Shown here: piece by piece, positions 23,407 through 33,175 of the stretch
Layout of the letters: every line of letters starts with the position of its first letter
How positions within the stretch are numbered: position 1 is the first letter of the stretch
DNA from: an uncultured Lachnospiraceae bacterium
GTDB taxonomy: Bacteria > Bacillota > Clostridia > Lachnospirales > Lachnospiraceae
Direction of reading: 5' to 3'
DNA: 57,036 bases
Assembly (NCBI GenBank): GCA_946040795.1
Contig: CAMGCK010000003.1
Coordinates: 1-57,036 of the forward strand
Program-made: the position numbers and the translations under genes
The notes under the pieces: model-generated
Databases searched by the model: none
Seen by the model: only the letters and a program-made list of their open reading frames with translations
What the model was told of the DNA's origin: nothing

Positions 23407-24780
23407 TTATGCAAGTGCCTTTCTCACGATATCGATCTGTTCTTTAACGGATTCCGGCGATGTTCCACCCTTGGATGTACGAGTCGCAACACAGGTTCCA
23501 AGGTCGATGGCCTCGTACAGGTCCTCTTCAAAAAGCGCGTCATACGCGCGGTACTCTTCAATACTGAGATCCTCCAGCACCGTATCTTTTTCAATACAGT
23601 CTGCCACGATCTGTCCGGTCAGCTGGTATGCGGTACGGAACGGCATGCCCTTCTTGGTCAGGTAATCCGCCAGATCCGTCGCATTGATGAAGCCCTGACG
23701 CGCAGCCTTCAGCATGCGGTCGCGGTGCACATTCATCGTTCGGATCATCGGAGCTGCGACCTTCAGGCACATTTTCACGGTATCGATGGCATCGAATACC
23801 GGCTCCTTGTCTTCCTGCATATCCTTGTCATATGCAAGCGGAATGCCCTTCATGACCGTCAGTAAAGACATCAGGTCGCCGTATACACGTCCGGTCTTGC
23901 CGCGGATCAGCTCTGCCATGTCGGAGTTTTTCTTCTGAGGCATGATGGAAGATCCGGTGGTATAGGCATCGGACAGCGTCACAAACTTGAACTCCCAGGA
24001 GGTCCACAGGATGAGTTCCTCACTGAAGCGTGAAAGATGCATCATGAGGATCGCGCAGTTACTCAAAAATTCAATGGCAAAATCACGGTCGGAAACACCG
24101 TCCAGGCTGTTCATCATGATGCCGTCAAAGCCCAGCAGGCCGGCTTCATATTCGCGGTCGGTGTTGTAAGTGGTACCTGCCAGCGCACAGGAGCCGATGG
24201 GCGTCACATTGATGCGCTTCAGGCAATCCGTCAGACGATCGGTATCACGCAGGAACATCCATGCGTATGCCATGAGCTGATGAGAAAAAAGGATGGGCTG
24301 TGCACGCTGAAGATGCGTATAGCCGGGCATGATCGCGTCCATATATTTTTCAGCGGCATCGGTCAGCGCAGCGATCAGTTCGCGCGTCAGCAGAATGATG
24401 TCCTGCGTCTCATCCCGAAGAAAAAGGCGAATGTCCTGAGCCACCTGGTCGTTGCGGCTGCGGGCAGTGTGGAGCTTTTTGCCGGTATCACCCACTCGCC
24501 TGGTCAGTTCCTGTTCCACAAATGAATGGATGTCTTCCGCGGTCTCGTCGATCACCAGGCGTCCGTCCAGGAGCTCTTCCAGCATTTCTTCCAGACCGTT
24601 GATCAGGATCCCTGCCTCTGACGGCTCAATGATGCCCTGATGGCCCAGCATATCAGCATGCGCCATGCTGCCCTTGATATCCTGAACAAACATTCTTTTG
24701 TCAAAACGGATCGATGAGTTGAAATCGTCAGCAATGCTGTCAGTCACAGCATCCGTACGTCCCTTCCAGATCTTTGCCAT
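23407..24780 (-). CDS. argH: Argininosuccinate lyase
   Basis: A 457-residue enzyme that splits argininosuccinate into arginine and fumarate, the last step of arginine biosynthesis. The N-terminus MAKIWKGRTDAVTDSIADDF is typical, HTARSRNDQVAQD is the conserved substrate-binding stretch, and the fumarase/aspartase signature is GSSIMPQKKN. GGAGATACAACC precedes the ATG at 24780, so the longer frame to 24825 is not used. argG is not in the window. A promoter with TTGCAA-17-TAATAT lies upstream (24816-24844). Confidence 0.97.
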   Translation of the reverse strand: MAKIWKGRTDAVTDSIADDFNSSIRFDKRMFVQDIKGSMAHADMLGHQGIIEPSEAGILINGLEEMLEELLDGRLVIDETAEDIHSFVEQELTRRVGDTGKKLHTARSRNDQVAQDIRLFLRDETQDIILLTRELIAALTDAAEKYMDAIMPGYTHLQRAQPILFSHQLMAYAWMFLRDTDRLTDCLKRINVTPIGSCALAGTTYNTDREYEAGLLGFDGIMMNSLDGVSDRDFAIEFLSNCAILMMHLSRFSEELILWTSWEFKFVTLSDAYTTGSSIMPQKKNSDMAELIRGKTGRVYGDLMSLLTVMKGIPLAYDKDMQEDKEPVFDAIDTVKMCLKVAAPMIRTMNVHRDRMLKAARQGFINATDLADYLTKKGMPFRTAYQLTGQIVADCIEKDTVLEDLSIEEYRAYDALFEEDLYEAIDLGTCVATRTSKGGTSPESVKEQIDIVRKALA

Positions 24781-24815
24781 GGTTGTATCTCCATATGATA
24801 TAAATACTCGTTTAT

Positions 24816-24844
24816 ATATTAACACTCTGTTTTTTGCTTTGCAA
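24816..24844 (-). promoter_or_regulatory. Promoter of argH
   Basis: On the minus strand TTGCAA (24839-24844), 17 bp and TAATAT (24816-24821) lie about 36 bp before the argH start. No arginine-repressor box is clearly visible. Confidence 0.6.
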
Positions 24845-24852
24845 ACAGAAAG

Positions 24853-24873
24853 AACCCCCGCATTTGCGGGGTT
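24853..24873 (-). terminator. Terminator of the acyltransferase gene
   Basis: CCCCGC (24856-24861) and GCGGGG (24866-24871) form a short GC stem, extended by AA/TT, with a 4-nt loop and a T-rich run on the minus strand. It lies about 35 bp after the stop at 24907. Confidence 0.75.
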
Positions 24874-24906
24874 TTCTTGTAATATTACACAAAAATGCCG
24901 GTATAT

Positions 24907-26136
24907 TTACATGCCGAGGAACGTATTGTCCGCATCATGATGCATAATATTGAGGCTGCGCTGATGCAGGTTAATATATTTCAGGGCATTGAAGCGGGCA
25001 TCGCCGCGGATCTGGTAGACCTTGTCTTTGCAGTAAATGTTGAGCTTGTTCTTTCCGAGAACTGTAATCTCACCGGATTCGTCGTATCTCAAGACGATGT
25101 TCTCTCCCTCCTCCGGGGATATCGTCAGGCGGTCGCCGTACAACCTGAGCACTGCGTCCCGATGCCGCAGCTTCTTGCTTTTATAAAGAACTACATCATA
25201 CACGTCAACGGTATCCTCATAAAAAAGCGCATCCGGATCTGCCATCGTATCCAGATGATTGACAAAGTCCTGCTGATAATCATACCAGTCTGCCACAAAG
25301 CGGAAGGGGAACGGTCTGTCCATGCCCTCCAGCTCCTTATTGGCTTTGTAACGGATCTTCAAGCCGCATTTTTCACAGGTTGAGATGTCCTTTTCACTGC
25401 GGAAGCGGCTGAGTCCGCACTCCGGGCAGACATACACGCAGCGTTCCAGGTACTCCGCGGTCCTTTTACTTTTGAATTCACCGGTGCCCCGGGCCTCATT
25501 GACATAAAGGGCCTCTGCTATGGCTGCGTACAGTTCATCATTCGTCATGGCTGCAGCTTCTTCCGGCTCGATCACCCGATGGACATACGCACGCATGCGG
25601 CCCTTGCGGATCACATCGCTCCAGCGTGGCTGGACGCCGTAGCCATCCTCAATGCGGAACAGAACGATCGGCAGCTTCAGCTTACGCGCCAGCGGGGCGA
25701 TGGTCGGCTTGATATAGCAGGTGCGCCCGTCAAAGGTACGGTTGCCTTCCGGGGCAAGGGCGATGCTTCCGCCCTCCTTCACCACCTGCATGATATGCTT
25801 GATGGCGCGCATGTCCGTGGTCTGCTTGCGAATCGGAATGGGGGCCACGGCCCAGACCAGTGCCTTGGAGATCCACCCCAGCGAGAAGATGTCCTCCGTT
25901 GCCACGTAATACAGGGGATCGGTGAATGCCATGCCGGCAAAGAACTGATCGTACGCGGTCTGATGATTGAACAGCACAAGCGCCTGACGGCCGTCAAATT
26001 CACGGGCGCGTTCCACGCGGATGCCGTACTTAAAAAAACAAAGCGGTACAAAAATGACACGGAGGATCTCCATGATGATCTTGTGTCGGATTTTGACCCA
26101 GTGTTCCTTTTTCTTTGTTTCCGTTCTGGTTTCCAT
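24907..26136 (-). CDS. PlsC-like acyltransferase with C-terminal zinc ribbon
   Basis: A 409-residue protein. The first 220 residues are a lysophosphatidic acid acyltransferase (PlsC) domain with HX4D as H58 to D63 (NHQTAYDQ) and EGNR (E130-R133), plus a hydrophobic N-terminal segment. A four-cysteine zinc ribbon follows (CPECG at 237-241, CEKCG at 254-258), then about 150 residues of unknown beta-rich sequence. The acyltransferase would add an acyl chain to a glycerophospholipid precursor at the membrane. The zinc ribbon and tail are not part of ordinary PlsC proteins (about 200-250 residues) and may bring a second activity or a partner. The start has AAAGGAG at the ATG at 26136. Confidence 0.82.
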   Translation of the reverse strand: METRTETKKKEHWVKIRHKIIMEILRVIFVPLCFFKYGIRVERAREFDGRQALVLFNHQTAYDQFFAGMAFTDPLYYVATEDIFSLGWISKALVWAVAPIPIRKQTTDMRAIKHIMQVVKEGGSIALAPEGNRTFDGRTCYIKPTIAPLARKLKLPIVLFRIEDGYGVQPRWSDVIRKGRMRAYVHRVIEPEEAAAMTNDELYAAIAEALYVNEARGTGEFKSKRTAEYLERCVYVCPECGLSRFRSEKDISTCEKCGLKIRYKANKELEGMDRPFPFRFVADWYDYQQDFVNHLDTMADPDALFYEDTVDVYDVVLYKSKKLRHRDAVLRLYGDRLTISPEEGENIVLRYDESGEITVLGKNKLNIYCKDKVYQIRGDARFNALKYINLHQRSLNIMHHDADNTFLGM

Positions 26137-26164
26137 GCTGTTCTCCTTTATGTGGGATATAAGC

Positions 26165-26193
26165 ATTTTAATATAAGCTGTGTGAAAATACAA
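26165..26193 (-). promoter_or_regulatory. Promoter of the acyltransferase gene
   Basis: On the minus strand TTGTAT (26188-26193), 17 bp and TAAAAT (26165-26170) lie about 28 bp before the start codon at 26136. Confidence 0.5.
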
Positions 26194-26226
26194 TCGGCGG
26201 GATGCCGGGATTTTCGAAGCGAATGA

Positions 26227-26255
26227 TTGAATTTCCGCCAGGTGGATGGTAAAAT
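26227..26255 (+). promoter_or_regulatory. Promoter of the membrane protein/peptidase pair
   Basis: TTGAAT (26227-26232), 17 bp and TAAAAT (26250-26255) lie 23 bp before the start at 26279. Confidence 0.55.
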
Positions 26256-26278
26256 CGATAAAAACAGGAGGTACTGAA

Positions 26279-26785
26279 ATGGATCCGATGGATACGACAG
26301 AATCAAACAGCGAATCAACCCTGCACAACGCGCCGGTACAGGAAGACCTGGGTGCAAAGCTGGACACCCTGATCAATCTCCAGCAGAAAACACTGCTGCA
26401 TGCCCGGATCCGCTCCGGACTGATCGGCGCAGGCGTTCTTCTGCTTCTCATTGTAAGCATCGTCCTGTTTGTCAAGCTTCATCAGGTAAGCACCCTGATC
26501 GCGGATGTCAGCACTGTGGTGCGCACGGTCCGCGAAAAAACAGAAGCTCTGAAGACTGAAGATCTAAGCGACACACTGACCGCGCTGAAAAACGCCGCAA
26601 ACAACCTGTCCGGCTTCAACATGGATGATTTCAATGAAGGTGTCCGCCTGTTTGGCGACGCCGTTGAACAGTTCAAGGATCTGGACATTACAAATCTCAA
26701 CGGACTGGTGGAAAGTCTGAAAACCGTTTCCGAACGGCTTGAACGCGCAACCAGTGTATTCGGCTCCCTGTTTGGCGGCCGATAA
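26279..26785 (+). CDS. Single-span membrane protein with a helical, probably coiled-coil tail
   Basis: A 168-residue protein of unknown function. An acidic N-terminus precedes one transmembrane helix at about 47-66 (GLIGAGVLLLLIVSIVLFV). The rest is alpha-helical with heptad-like leucines (VSTVVRTVREKTEAL, LTALKNAANNL). The layout recalls DUF948-type or methyl-accepting-like membrane proteins, but there is no clear family signature. AGGAGG precedes the ATG at 26279, and the longer frame to 26246 is not used. The stop codon overlaps the ribosome binding site of the next gene, so the pair is a bicistronic unit. Confidence 0.65.
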   Translation: MDPMDTTESNSESTLHNAPVQEDLGAKLDTLINLQQKTLLHARIRSGLIGAGVLLLLIVSIVLFVKLHQVSTLIADVSTVVRTVREKTEALKTEDLSDTLTALKNAANNLSGFNMDDFNEGVRLFGDAVEQFKDLDITNLNGLVESLKTVSERLERATSVFGSLFGGR

Positions 26786-26793
26786 GGAGAACT

Positions 26794-27543
26794 ATGATCA
26801 TTTCAATAAATCGCTCTATCGCCCCGCATTATGTGCGAATCCGGCAAGACAATCATATATCCTTTGGCGGGAATCAGGGCTGGTTTTCCGAGACCGGGGA
26901 CCGGCGCGCAGCGCTTTTAAAACGCGGCGGCTGCGGTCTGGTGGCCTGCGTGGACCTGATTCTGTACTATGCCGCAAAAAACGATCTGCAGTGGACGGAT
27001 CTTCCGGACTCTTTCCGGCAGGATCCGGAGCATACTGTCAGCCGTGAGGATTACAAAGCCCTTCTCCGGAAGCTGAGTCTTTTCCGTTATCCGATCCTGC
27101 CCTTCTTTGGTTCCTTCAACTGGCAGGTCCCGCTGTTTCTGAATTCATATTTCAGACATCACCATGCAGGTGCCCGTGTGCGCCTGCTGCTGAAAAACAA
27201 CCGCAAACAAAGAAAGGCAGTCATCGAACAGTCGCTGGAAAAGGGGTATCCCTGTATCCTGCTGCTGGGACCGCATATCTTCCACCCGAAGAAGGAGTCC
27301 GGCGTGACGTTTTATGTTCAGCTGGCCGATGGTTCCATGGCCCCGGCCGCGACCGATGTTTCCGGTCATTTTGTCACCGTCACCGGCCTGTATTTCCCGG
27401 ACGATGCCTCCGCCCCGATGTACCTGGAGATCTCCTCCTGGGGAAGCCGCTACTACATCGACTCCGAAGCACTGGATACGTATATCCGCCGCTCTTCAAG
27501 CCCGCTCTTCAGCAGTCTGTTCTATCTGACGGAAAACGAATGA
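26794..27543 (+). CDS. Papain-like putative cysteine peptidase, unassigned
   Basis: A 249-residue protein without a signal peptide. GNQGWFSE (Q28) is followed by GGCGLVACVDLILYY with C47, GHFVTVTG with H192 and ISSWGSRYYID with S214. The order Q, C, H and then SxWG matches papain-like (C1/C39-type) folds, where the last residue is normally Asn or Asp in NSWG. Here that Asn appears to be Ser, so activity may be altered or need a different third residue. The gene starts 8 bp after the membrane-protein stop, with AAGGAG overlapping that stop. It may process a peptide or a partner at the membrane, but the substrate is unknown. Confidence 0.5.
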   Translation: MIISINRSIAPHYVRIRQDNHISFGGNQGWFSETGDRRAALLKRGGCGLVACVDLILYYAAKNDLQWTDLPDSFRQDPEHTVSREDYKALLRKLSLFRYPILPFFGSFNWQVPLFLNSYFRHHHAGARVRLLLKNNRKQRKAVIEQSLEKGYPCILLLGPHIFHPKKESGVTFYVQLADGSMAPAATDVSGHFVTVTGLYFPDDASAPMYLEISSWGSRYYIDSEALDTYIRRSSSPLFSSLFYLTENE

Positions 27544-27606
27544 TCCGCTTCCGCGTTTATATACATGATCAAGCCCCGTAAGCCGCTTGACTGCGCTGCG
27601 GGCCAC

Positions 27607-27634
27607 AAAAAAGGATGCCGCGGCATCCTTTTTT
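27607..27634. terminator. Bidirectional terminator between convergent genes
   Basis: AAAAAAGGATGCCG and CGGCATCCTTTTTT form a perfect 14-bp palindromic stem with A and T runs on either side. It serves both the plus-strand peptidase gene (stop 27543) and the minus-strand metallopeptidase gene (stop 27633). Confidence 0.9.
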
Positions 27635-28385
27635 ATTTCAGCAACTTTTTCCGTTCCCTGTAATCCGGCATGAAATGCTCCACCGCCGCGTAAAAACGGG
27701 GCGAATGGTCTGCGTGCAGAAAATGGGCAAATTCATGAACCACGACGTATTCCGCAGCAGCATAGGGCTTTTCAACAAGCCGGAGGTTCAGCGTGATCTT
27801 ACCCCCCTGGGGCTGACAGGATCCCCAGCGGCTTTTCATGGTGCGAAATTTCACTTCAGGCCATGCCACACCATACGGTCTGAAAAGCGGCCATACACGG
27901 GTGCACATCTGCAAAAGACACTTTTTCGTATACTTTTCAAGGCCGTTCAAATAGAGCCTTTTTCGGCGTTCAGCATCATATCCTTCAGGTACAGTCATAA
28001 TAACAAACGATTTTTTAACCCCTGACTGCTCTTCCCCCTCCGGAATGTCAAACTGCACCGAAGCCGGCCGACCCTCCCGCACCACAAGCGGTACCGGCCG
28101 TCCGAAGATCCGCACGGTTTCACCGGTCACGTACTGAAGCTCTGCCTGTTCTTCTGCCCTTAAGGCCTCCTGCTCCAGTTTTTTCTTTCTGCCGGCAATG
28201 AACCCGATGTTTTTCAGCACAAACCTATCCACGGTCTCAAGCGGGATCCGACGATTGGCTGTCACGGTGATCGTACCGTCTTCCCTCAGACTGAGATACA
28301 TGTTTTTAATATCTTTCTGTATCACTTCATATGAAATAACAGGATCCGCACCGGTCAGGGTGCGGATCGTCTTTTTACTCTTCAT
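27633..28385 (-). CDS. YgjP-like M48-type metallopeptidase (DUF45)
   Basis: A 250-residue zinc metallopeptidase of the YgjP/SprT-like group. VVHEFAHFLHADHSPRFY has the HExxH zinc motif and the third-ligand region, and the upstream KSRWGSC is the other signature of the family. It has no signal peptide. The start at 28385 has GGAG and overlaps the upstream HAD gene by 11 bp, so it is translated from the same mRNA. The cellular substrate is not known. Confidence 0.85.
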   Translation of the reverse strand: MKSKKTIRTLTGADPVISYEVIQKDIKNMYLSLREDGTITVTANRRIPLETVDRFVLKNIGFIAGRKKKLEQEALRAEEQAELQYVTGETVRIFGRPVPLVVREGRPASVQFDIPEGEEQSGVKKSFVIMTVPEGYDAERRKRLYLNGLEKYTKKCLLQMCTRVWPLFRPYGVAWPEVKFRTMKSRWGSCQPQGGKITLNLRLVEKPYAAAEYVVVHEFAHFLHADHSPRFYAAVEHFMPDYRERKKLLK

Positions 28386-29034
28386 TGTTTTTCTCCAGGA
28401 TCCACTGCAGAATCTCCGCAGGATCGTGAATGAACAGCTTTGCGCCGTGTTCCTTCAGGAAATCTTCATCGCGGAAGCCCCAGGTTACAGACAGCGTTTC
28501 CATGCCGGCATTGGCTCCGGTTGCCACATCGGTATCGGAATCCCCCACGTAAACACAATCCTCCGGGCGCACCCCAAGGACACGCATGGCTTCATTGGCC
28601 TGATCCGGGTGCGGTTTGATGTGCATGCCTTCCCGGGCTCCAATGGCAAAAGCAATGGTCTCGGAGAAATATTTTTTCCATACGCCGATGGTTGCCGCGT
28701 CCGGCTTGTTGGAAACAATGGCCGATTGAATACCACGTGTTTTCAGTTCCAGCAGAAGTTCCTCAATGCCTTCATACAAGACAGCCAGCTTATTCTGATA
28801 CTTCAGATAATTGGCCATCATGCGCTCCAGAACGGCATCCGTCAGTTCCACGCCCTCCGGAAGCGCGCGAGCAATCAGTTTCTTGGCGCCGTGACCAACG
28901 AACATGCGAACCTCTTCCATGCTGCGTTCCGGATATCCCAGTTCTCTCAATGTGATGTTGGTAATGTTGTGAAGATCGGGCAGCGTATTGAGAAGCGTGC
29001 CGTCCAGATCAAAAAGTACTGCTTTTATACTCAT
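28375..29034 (-). CDS. HAD-family phosphatase, phosphoglycolate phosphatase-like
   Basis: A 219-residue HAD subfamily IA hydrolase. FDLDGTLLNT holds the nucleophile D9 and acid D11. IQSAIVSNKP and GDSDTDVATG carry the later HAD motifs. The cap region and size fit phosphoglycolate phosphatase or a related small-metabolite phosphatase. It sits between the glutamine-synthetase-like gene (2 bp upstream) and the YgjP gene (overlapping), which points to co-transcription of the three. Confidence 0.88.
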   Translation of the reverse strand: MSIKAVLFDLDGTLLNTLPDLHNITNITLRELGYPERSMEEVRMFVGHGAKKLIARALPEGVELTDAVLERMMANYLKYQNKLAVLYEGIEELLLELKTRGIQSAIVSNKPDAATIGVWKKYFSETIAFAIGAREGMHIKPHPDQANEAMRVLGVRPEDCVYVGDSDTDVATGANAGMETLSVTWGFRDEDFLKEHGAKLFIHDPAEILQWILEKNNEE

Positions 29035-29036
29035 GT

Positions 29037-30254
29037 TTACTTATCGGACTTTACGTAGGCTTCGATCACCTTCATGGGGAGGTGTTCGCGCACAAACAGG
29101 CTGTTCTTGGCCTTGGACTGAGCCTCCATCAGGGAAGACGGAAGCGGTTTCAAACGGGACAGGGACTTGGGATCCACTTCAAAAAGATCCTCTTCGCTGG
29201 CTTTCTGAAGAACCGGCTTTTCAACGATACCGTAAATGGCTGCATAAATCAGAAGCGCGAACGCAATGTACGGATTGGTTCCGTTATCCGGAGAACGCAG
29301 TTCAAAGCGGGTGTATCCGCCGTAAGCCGGAATACGAATCAGTGTGGAGCGATTAGCATCGGACCAGGAAACGTACTTTACAGCGTTGTCATGACCCAGG
29401 CGCTTGTAGGATTTCTTGGTCGGGTTCAGGAAAACGGTGATTTCCTGTGCTTTTGCAAGGATACCGGCGATAATGTCCGGCGTACGGTCCATGCCGTCCT
29501 TGCAGATGACGGACATGTTGACGTGCATACTGCTGCCGGGCATGCGTTCCAGCGGCTTGGGTGAGAAGTCCGCATCCAGGCCGTAACGGGCTGCTACAGA
29601 ACGGACAACGGCCTTGTAGGACGTAGCGGCATCGGCGGCTTCAATCGGTGTATTGAAATGGAATTTGATCTTATTCTGGCCCGGTCCCTCCTCATGATAA
29701 GCACACTCGGGGCGGAGACCCATTTTCTTCAGATCCAGGCATATCTCACGACGAACGGCTTCACAACGGTCTTCCGGTGCGGATGCCATGTAGCCTGCAT
29801 TGTCAAAGGGCTGGCGCATATTGTCGCTTTTGGCCTCAAAAAGGTAAAATTCCATGGCCGGTCCGAAGTTGAACTGAAGCCCGCGCTTATCCGCTGCTTC
29901 CACAGCCTGCTTCAGAATGTAGCGGGGATCATTCTCAAAGGGACGGCCGTCCGGGTAGTAAATGTTGCAGTTCATGCACATAACATGGCCCATGCTGGCA
30001 TCGGCCAGACTCTGCGGAAGAACACACAGGGTATTGGGATCCGGCTTGACCATCAGGTCGATCTTGGCATCCATGTGATAACCGTCTACCAGAGAAGCAT
30101 CCAAAGAAATACCGCTTTCAAACGCTCTTTCCAGTTCTTCCGGCATGATCGTAATATTCTTCTGTTTTCCGTATACATCATAGAATGTCAGACAGACAAA
30201 CTCCGCTTCTTCACTGCGGATCTTTTCAATGGCCTCTTCTTTCGTATAATTCAT
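29037..30254 (-). CDS. Glutamine synthetase-like protein with altered metal-site residues
   Basis: A 405-residue glutamine-synthetase fold protein, shorter than standard GSI (about 440-470). The N-terminal grasp domain and the catalytic barrel can both be recognised: NRSTLIRIPAY and RFELRSPDNGTNPY match the GS signatures. By eye, several metal or substrate residues differ from GSI. GPxxEF has Ala133 where Glu is usual, YHEEGPGQNK has Lys195 where Glu is usual, and the flap around 288-291 has no Glu. H244 (SMHVN), E318 and the arginines remain. This suggests a GS-like ligase or regulatory homologue rather than a full glutamine synthetase. It is the first gene after uvrA, with the HAD and YgjP genes downstream. 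Confidence 0.75.
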   Translation of the reverse strand: MNYTKEEAIEKIRSEEAEFVCLTFYDVYGKQKNITIMPEELERAFESGISLDASLVDGYHMDAKIDLMVKPDPNTLCVLPQSLADASMGHVMCMNCNIYYPDGRPFENDPRYILKQAVEAADKRGLQFNFGPAMEFYLFEAKSDNMRQPFDNAGYMASAPEDRCEAVRREICLDLKKMGLRPECAYHEEGPGQNKIKFHFNTPIEAADAATSYKAVVRSVAARYGLDADFSPKPLERMPGSSMHVNMSVICKDGMDRTPDIIAGILAKAQEITVFLNPTKKSYKRLGHDNAVKYVSWSDANRSTLIRIPAYGGYTRFELRSPDNGTNPYIAFALLIYAAIYGIVEKPVLQKASEEDLFEVDPKSLSRLKPLPSSLMEAQSKAKNSLFVREHLPMKVIEAYVKSDK

Positions 30255-30318
30255 TTTATGACCTCACTGTCTTGATGAGATTCGATGCAGCAGCCCTTCC
30301 GGGCGTTCTGCAACCGTT

Positions 30319-33147
30319 TCACTTCAGCATTTTCTTCAGGTACTGACCGGTATAACTGTTTTCCACCGCGGCGACCTCTTCCGGCGTACCCCGGCAAACC
30401 ACGGTACCTCCATTATCACCGCCGTCGGGTCCCATGTCAATAATATAATCGGCGGATTTGATCACGTCCAGGTTATGTTCGATAACAAGAACCGTATTTC
30501 CGCCGTCTGCCAGCCGCTGCAGGATCTCGATCAGCTTCCGCACATCCTCAAAATGAAGGCCGGTGGTGGGCTCGTCCAGCACGTAAATGGTGCGGCCGGT
30601 GGATCTTCTGGAGAGCTCCGCCGCCAGTTTGATGCGCTGCGCTTCACCGCCGGAAAGCTCCGTGGAGGGCTGACCAAGACGGACGTAGGATAGGCCCACA
30701 TCATACAGCGTCTGGATCTTGTTGCGAATGGACGGAATGGCCTGAAAGAAATCCAGTGCTTCTTCCACCGTCATGTTCAGAACATCGTAAATATTCTTGC
30801 CGCGATACAGAACTTCCAGGGTCTCGCGGTTATAACGCTTGCCGCCGCAGACCTCGCAGGGAACGTAAACATCGGACAGGAAGTGCATCTGGATCTTGAT
30901 GATGCCATCGCCGGAACAGGACTCGCAGCGGCCGCCCTTTACATTAAAGCTGAAACGGCCCTTGGTGAAGCCGCGGGCTTTGGCTTCCGCCGTTGAAGCA
31001 AACAGGTCGCGGATCATGTCAAACACGCCGGTGTACGTAGCCGGATTGGAGCGCGGCGTACGGCCGATGGGGCTCTGGTCTATGTCAATGATCTTGTCCA
31101 GCTTCTCCACGCCCAGAATTTCTTTATGCCTGCCCGGAATGGTACGCGCACGGTTCAGTTTCTTTTCCAGACTCTTGGAGAGGATCTCATCCACCAGAGA
31201 GGATTTGCCGGAACCGGACACACCGGTTACGCAGGTGAAGACGCCAAGCGGAATCTTCACGTCGATGTTTTTCAGGTTGTTTTCTTCCGCGCCGACCACC
31301 GTCAGCCAGTTTTCGGGAACGCGGCGCTTGGCGGGGACATCGATCTTCAGTTTGCCGGCCAGATACTTTCCGGTGATGGACTTCGCACATTTCATGACTT
31401 CTTTGGGCGTGCCGCTGACCACAATGTTTCCGCCGTGTTCACCGGCTCCCGGACCAATGTCTACCAGGAAGTCCGCCGCCCGCATGGTATCTTCATCGTG
31501 CTCAACGACAATGACCGTATTGCCCAGATCGCGAAGATGTTTCAACGTGGCAAGCAGCTTGTCATTGTCTTTCTGATGCAGGCCGATGGACGGCTCGTCC
31601 AGAATATAAGCGACGCCCACCAGGCCGGAGCCGATCTGCGTAGCCAGCCGGATACGCTGCGCCTCGCCGCCGGAAAGGGTTGCTGTTGCACGGCTCATGG
31701 CCAGATAATCCAGGCCCACATCCACCAGGAAGGTCAGACGTGAGCGGATCTCCTTTAAGATCTCCGCGCCGATGGAGCGCTGAGTCTCGGTCAGGTTCCA
31801 GCCATCGATAATAGTCAGCATGTCCTTGATGGAATGATCCGTCAGGTCAAAAATGTTGACATCGCCCACGGTGACTCCAAGAGACGTCTGTTTCAGACGC
31901 TTACCTCCGCATTCCGTACAGGGAGAAATCCGCATGAAGGTCTCGTACTCGGCCTTCATGGTATCGGAAAAGGTCTCCTTGTAGCGTTGCTCCACATTGC
32001 GGATCAGACCTTCAAAGACCGTTTTGTATTCACCTTCACCGTGATGGCTCTTATAACGGAATTTGATTTCCCGGGTACCGCCGTACAGCAGAAGGTCATG
32101 GATCTCCTTCGGATATTCACCAAAGGGCGTATCCAGGCTGAACTTGTACTCTTTCGCCAGCCCTTTCAGTGTCTGGTTCATCCAGCTGCCGTCCACATTG
32201 CAGGACTGCCAGCCGTTGACAACGATGCAGCCCTGATTAATGGACAGCGTCTTGTCGGGGATCATGAGATCCTCGTCAAATTCCATCTTATAGCCCAGAC
32301 CAAAGCATACCGGGCATGCACCAAAGGGATTGTTGAAGGAAAAGCTGCGGGGCTCGATCTCCTCCATGGAGATCTCGCAGTCCGGACAGGACAGATTCTG
32401 GGAGAAGGTCAGCGTACGGTTTTCATCCGGGATGTCCACTTCCGCAAGGCCATCGGCCAGTTCCATGACATTTTCTAACGACCCCGCAAGACGGGACTCC
32501 ACGCCTTCGCGAACCACCAGGCGGTCAACAATGATCTCAATGGTATGCTTGATGTTCTTGTCCAGTATGATTTCCTCGGAAAGCTCGTACTGCGCACCGT
32601 CCACGCGTACACGCACGTAGCCGCTCTTCTTGGCCTGTTCCAGCACCTTTTCATGACGGCCTTTTTTGCCGCGCACTACCGGTGCCATCAGCTGAATGCG
32701 GGTGCGTTCCGGAAGCTTCATGACTGAATCCACCATCTGGTCGATGGACTGCTTCTGAATCACGCGGCCGCACTTGGGACAGTGCGGAATACCGATGCGC
32801 GCGTACAGAAGACGCAGATAGTCATAGATTTCCGTAACCGTACCGACGGTAGAACGCGGGTTGCGGTTCGTGGATTTCTGGTCGATGGAAATGGCCGGCG
32901 GCAAACCTTCAATCATCTGCACCAGCGGTTTCTCCATCTGTCCCAGGAACTGACGCGCATAAGAGGACAGTGATTCCATGTAGCGGCGCTGACCTTCGGC
33001 ATATATGGTATCAAAAGCCAGTGAAGATTTACCGGATCCGGAAAGGCCGGTCAGAACCGTCAGCTCGTCTCTTGGGATATCCAGATCGATGTTTTTCAAA
33101 TTGTGTTCCCGCGCGCCGCGGATCTTGATAAATTTCTTTTCAGCCAT
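30319..33147 (-). CDS. uvrA: UvrA, excinuclease ABC subunit A
   Basis: A 942-residue DNA-damage recognition ATPase of nucleotide excision repair. Both ABC-type ATPase halves are present: [12 protein letters not shown] near the start and [10 protein letters not shown] in the second half, with LSGGEAQRI signatures. Zinc-binding CxxC pairs lie in each half (CPDC..., [15 protein letters not shown]). It is the second gene of a uvrB-uvrA pair, 28 bp downstream of the uvrB stop codon, and carries an AAGGATTG ribosome binding site. It acts with UvrB on the chromosome to verify lesions. Confidence 0.98.
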   Translation of the reverse strand: MAEKKFIKIRGAREHNLKNIDLDIPRDELTVLTGLSGSGKSSLAFDTIYAEGQRRYMESLSSYARQFLGQMEKPLVQMIEGLPPAISIDQKSTNRNPRSTVGTVTEIYDYLRLLYARIGIPHCPKCGRVIQKQSIDQMVDSVMKLPERTRIQLMAPVVRGKKGRHEKVLEQAKKSGYVRVRVDGAQYELSEEIILDKNIKHTIEIIVDRLVVREGVESRLAGSLENVMELADGLAEVDIPDENRTLTFSQNLSCPDCEISMEEIEPRSFSFNNPFGACPVCFGLGYKMEFDEDLMIPDKTLSINQGCIVVNGWQSCNVDGSWMNQTLKGLAKEYKFSLDTPFGEYPKEIHDLLLYGGTREIKFRYKSHHGEGEYKTVFEGLIRNVEQRYKETFSDTMKAEYETFMRISPCTECGGKRLKQTSLGVTVGDVNIFDLTDHSIKDMLTIIDGWNLTETQRSIGAEILKEIRSRLTFLVDVGLDYLAMSRATATLSGGEAQRIRLATQIGSGLVGVAYILDEPSIGLHQKDNDKLLATLKHLRDLGNTVIVVEHDEDTMRAADFLVDIGPGAGEHGGNIVVSGTPKEVMKCAKSITGKYLAGKLKIDVPAKRRVPENWLTVVGAEENNLKNIDVKIPLGVFTCVTGVSGSGKSSLVDEILSKSLEKKLNRARTIPGRHKEILGVEKLDKIIDIDQSPIGRTPRSNPATYTGVFDMIRDLFASTAEAKARGFTKGRFSFNVKGGRCESCSGDGIIKIQMHFLSDVYVPCEVCGGKRYNRETLEVLYRGKNIYDVLNMTVEEALDFFQAIPSIRNKIQTLYDVGLSYVRLGQPSTELSGGEAQRIKLAAELSRRSTGRTIYVLDEPTTGLHFEDVRKLIEILQRLADGGNTVLVIEHNLDVIKSADYIIDMGPDGGDNGGTVVCRGTPEEVAAVENSYTGQYLKKMLK

Positions 33148-33175
33148 ATTTTAGTCAATCCTTATTTGAAAAAGA

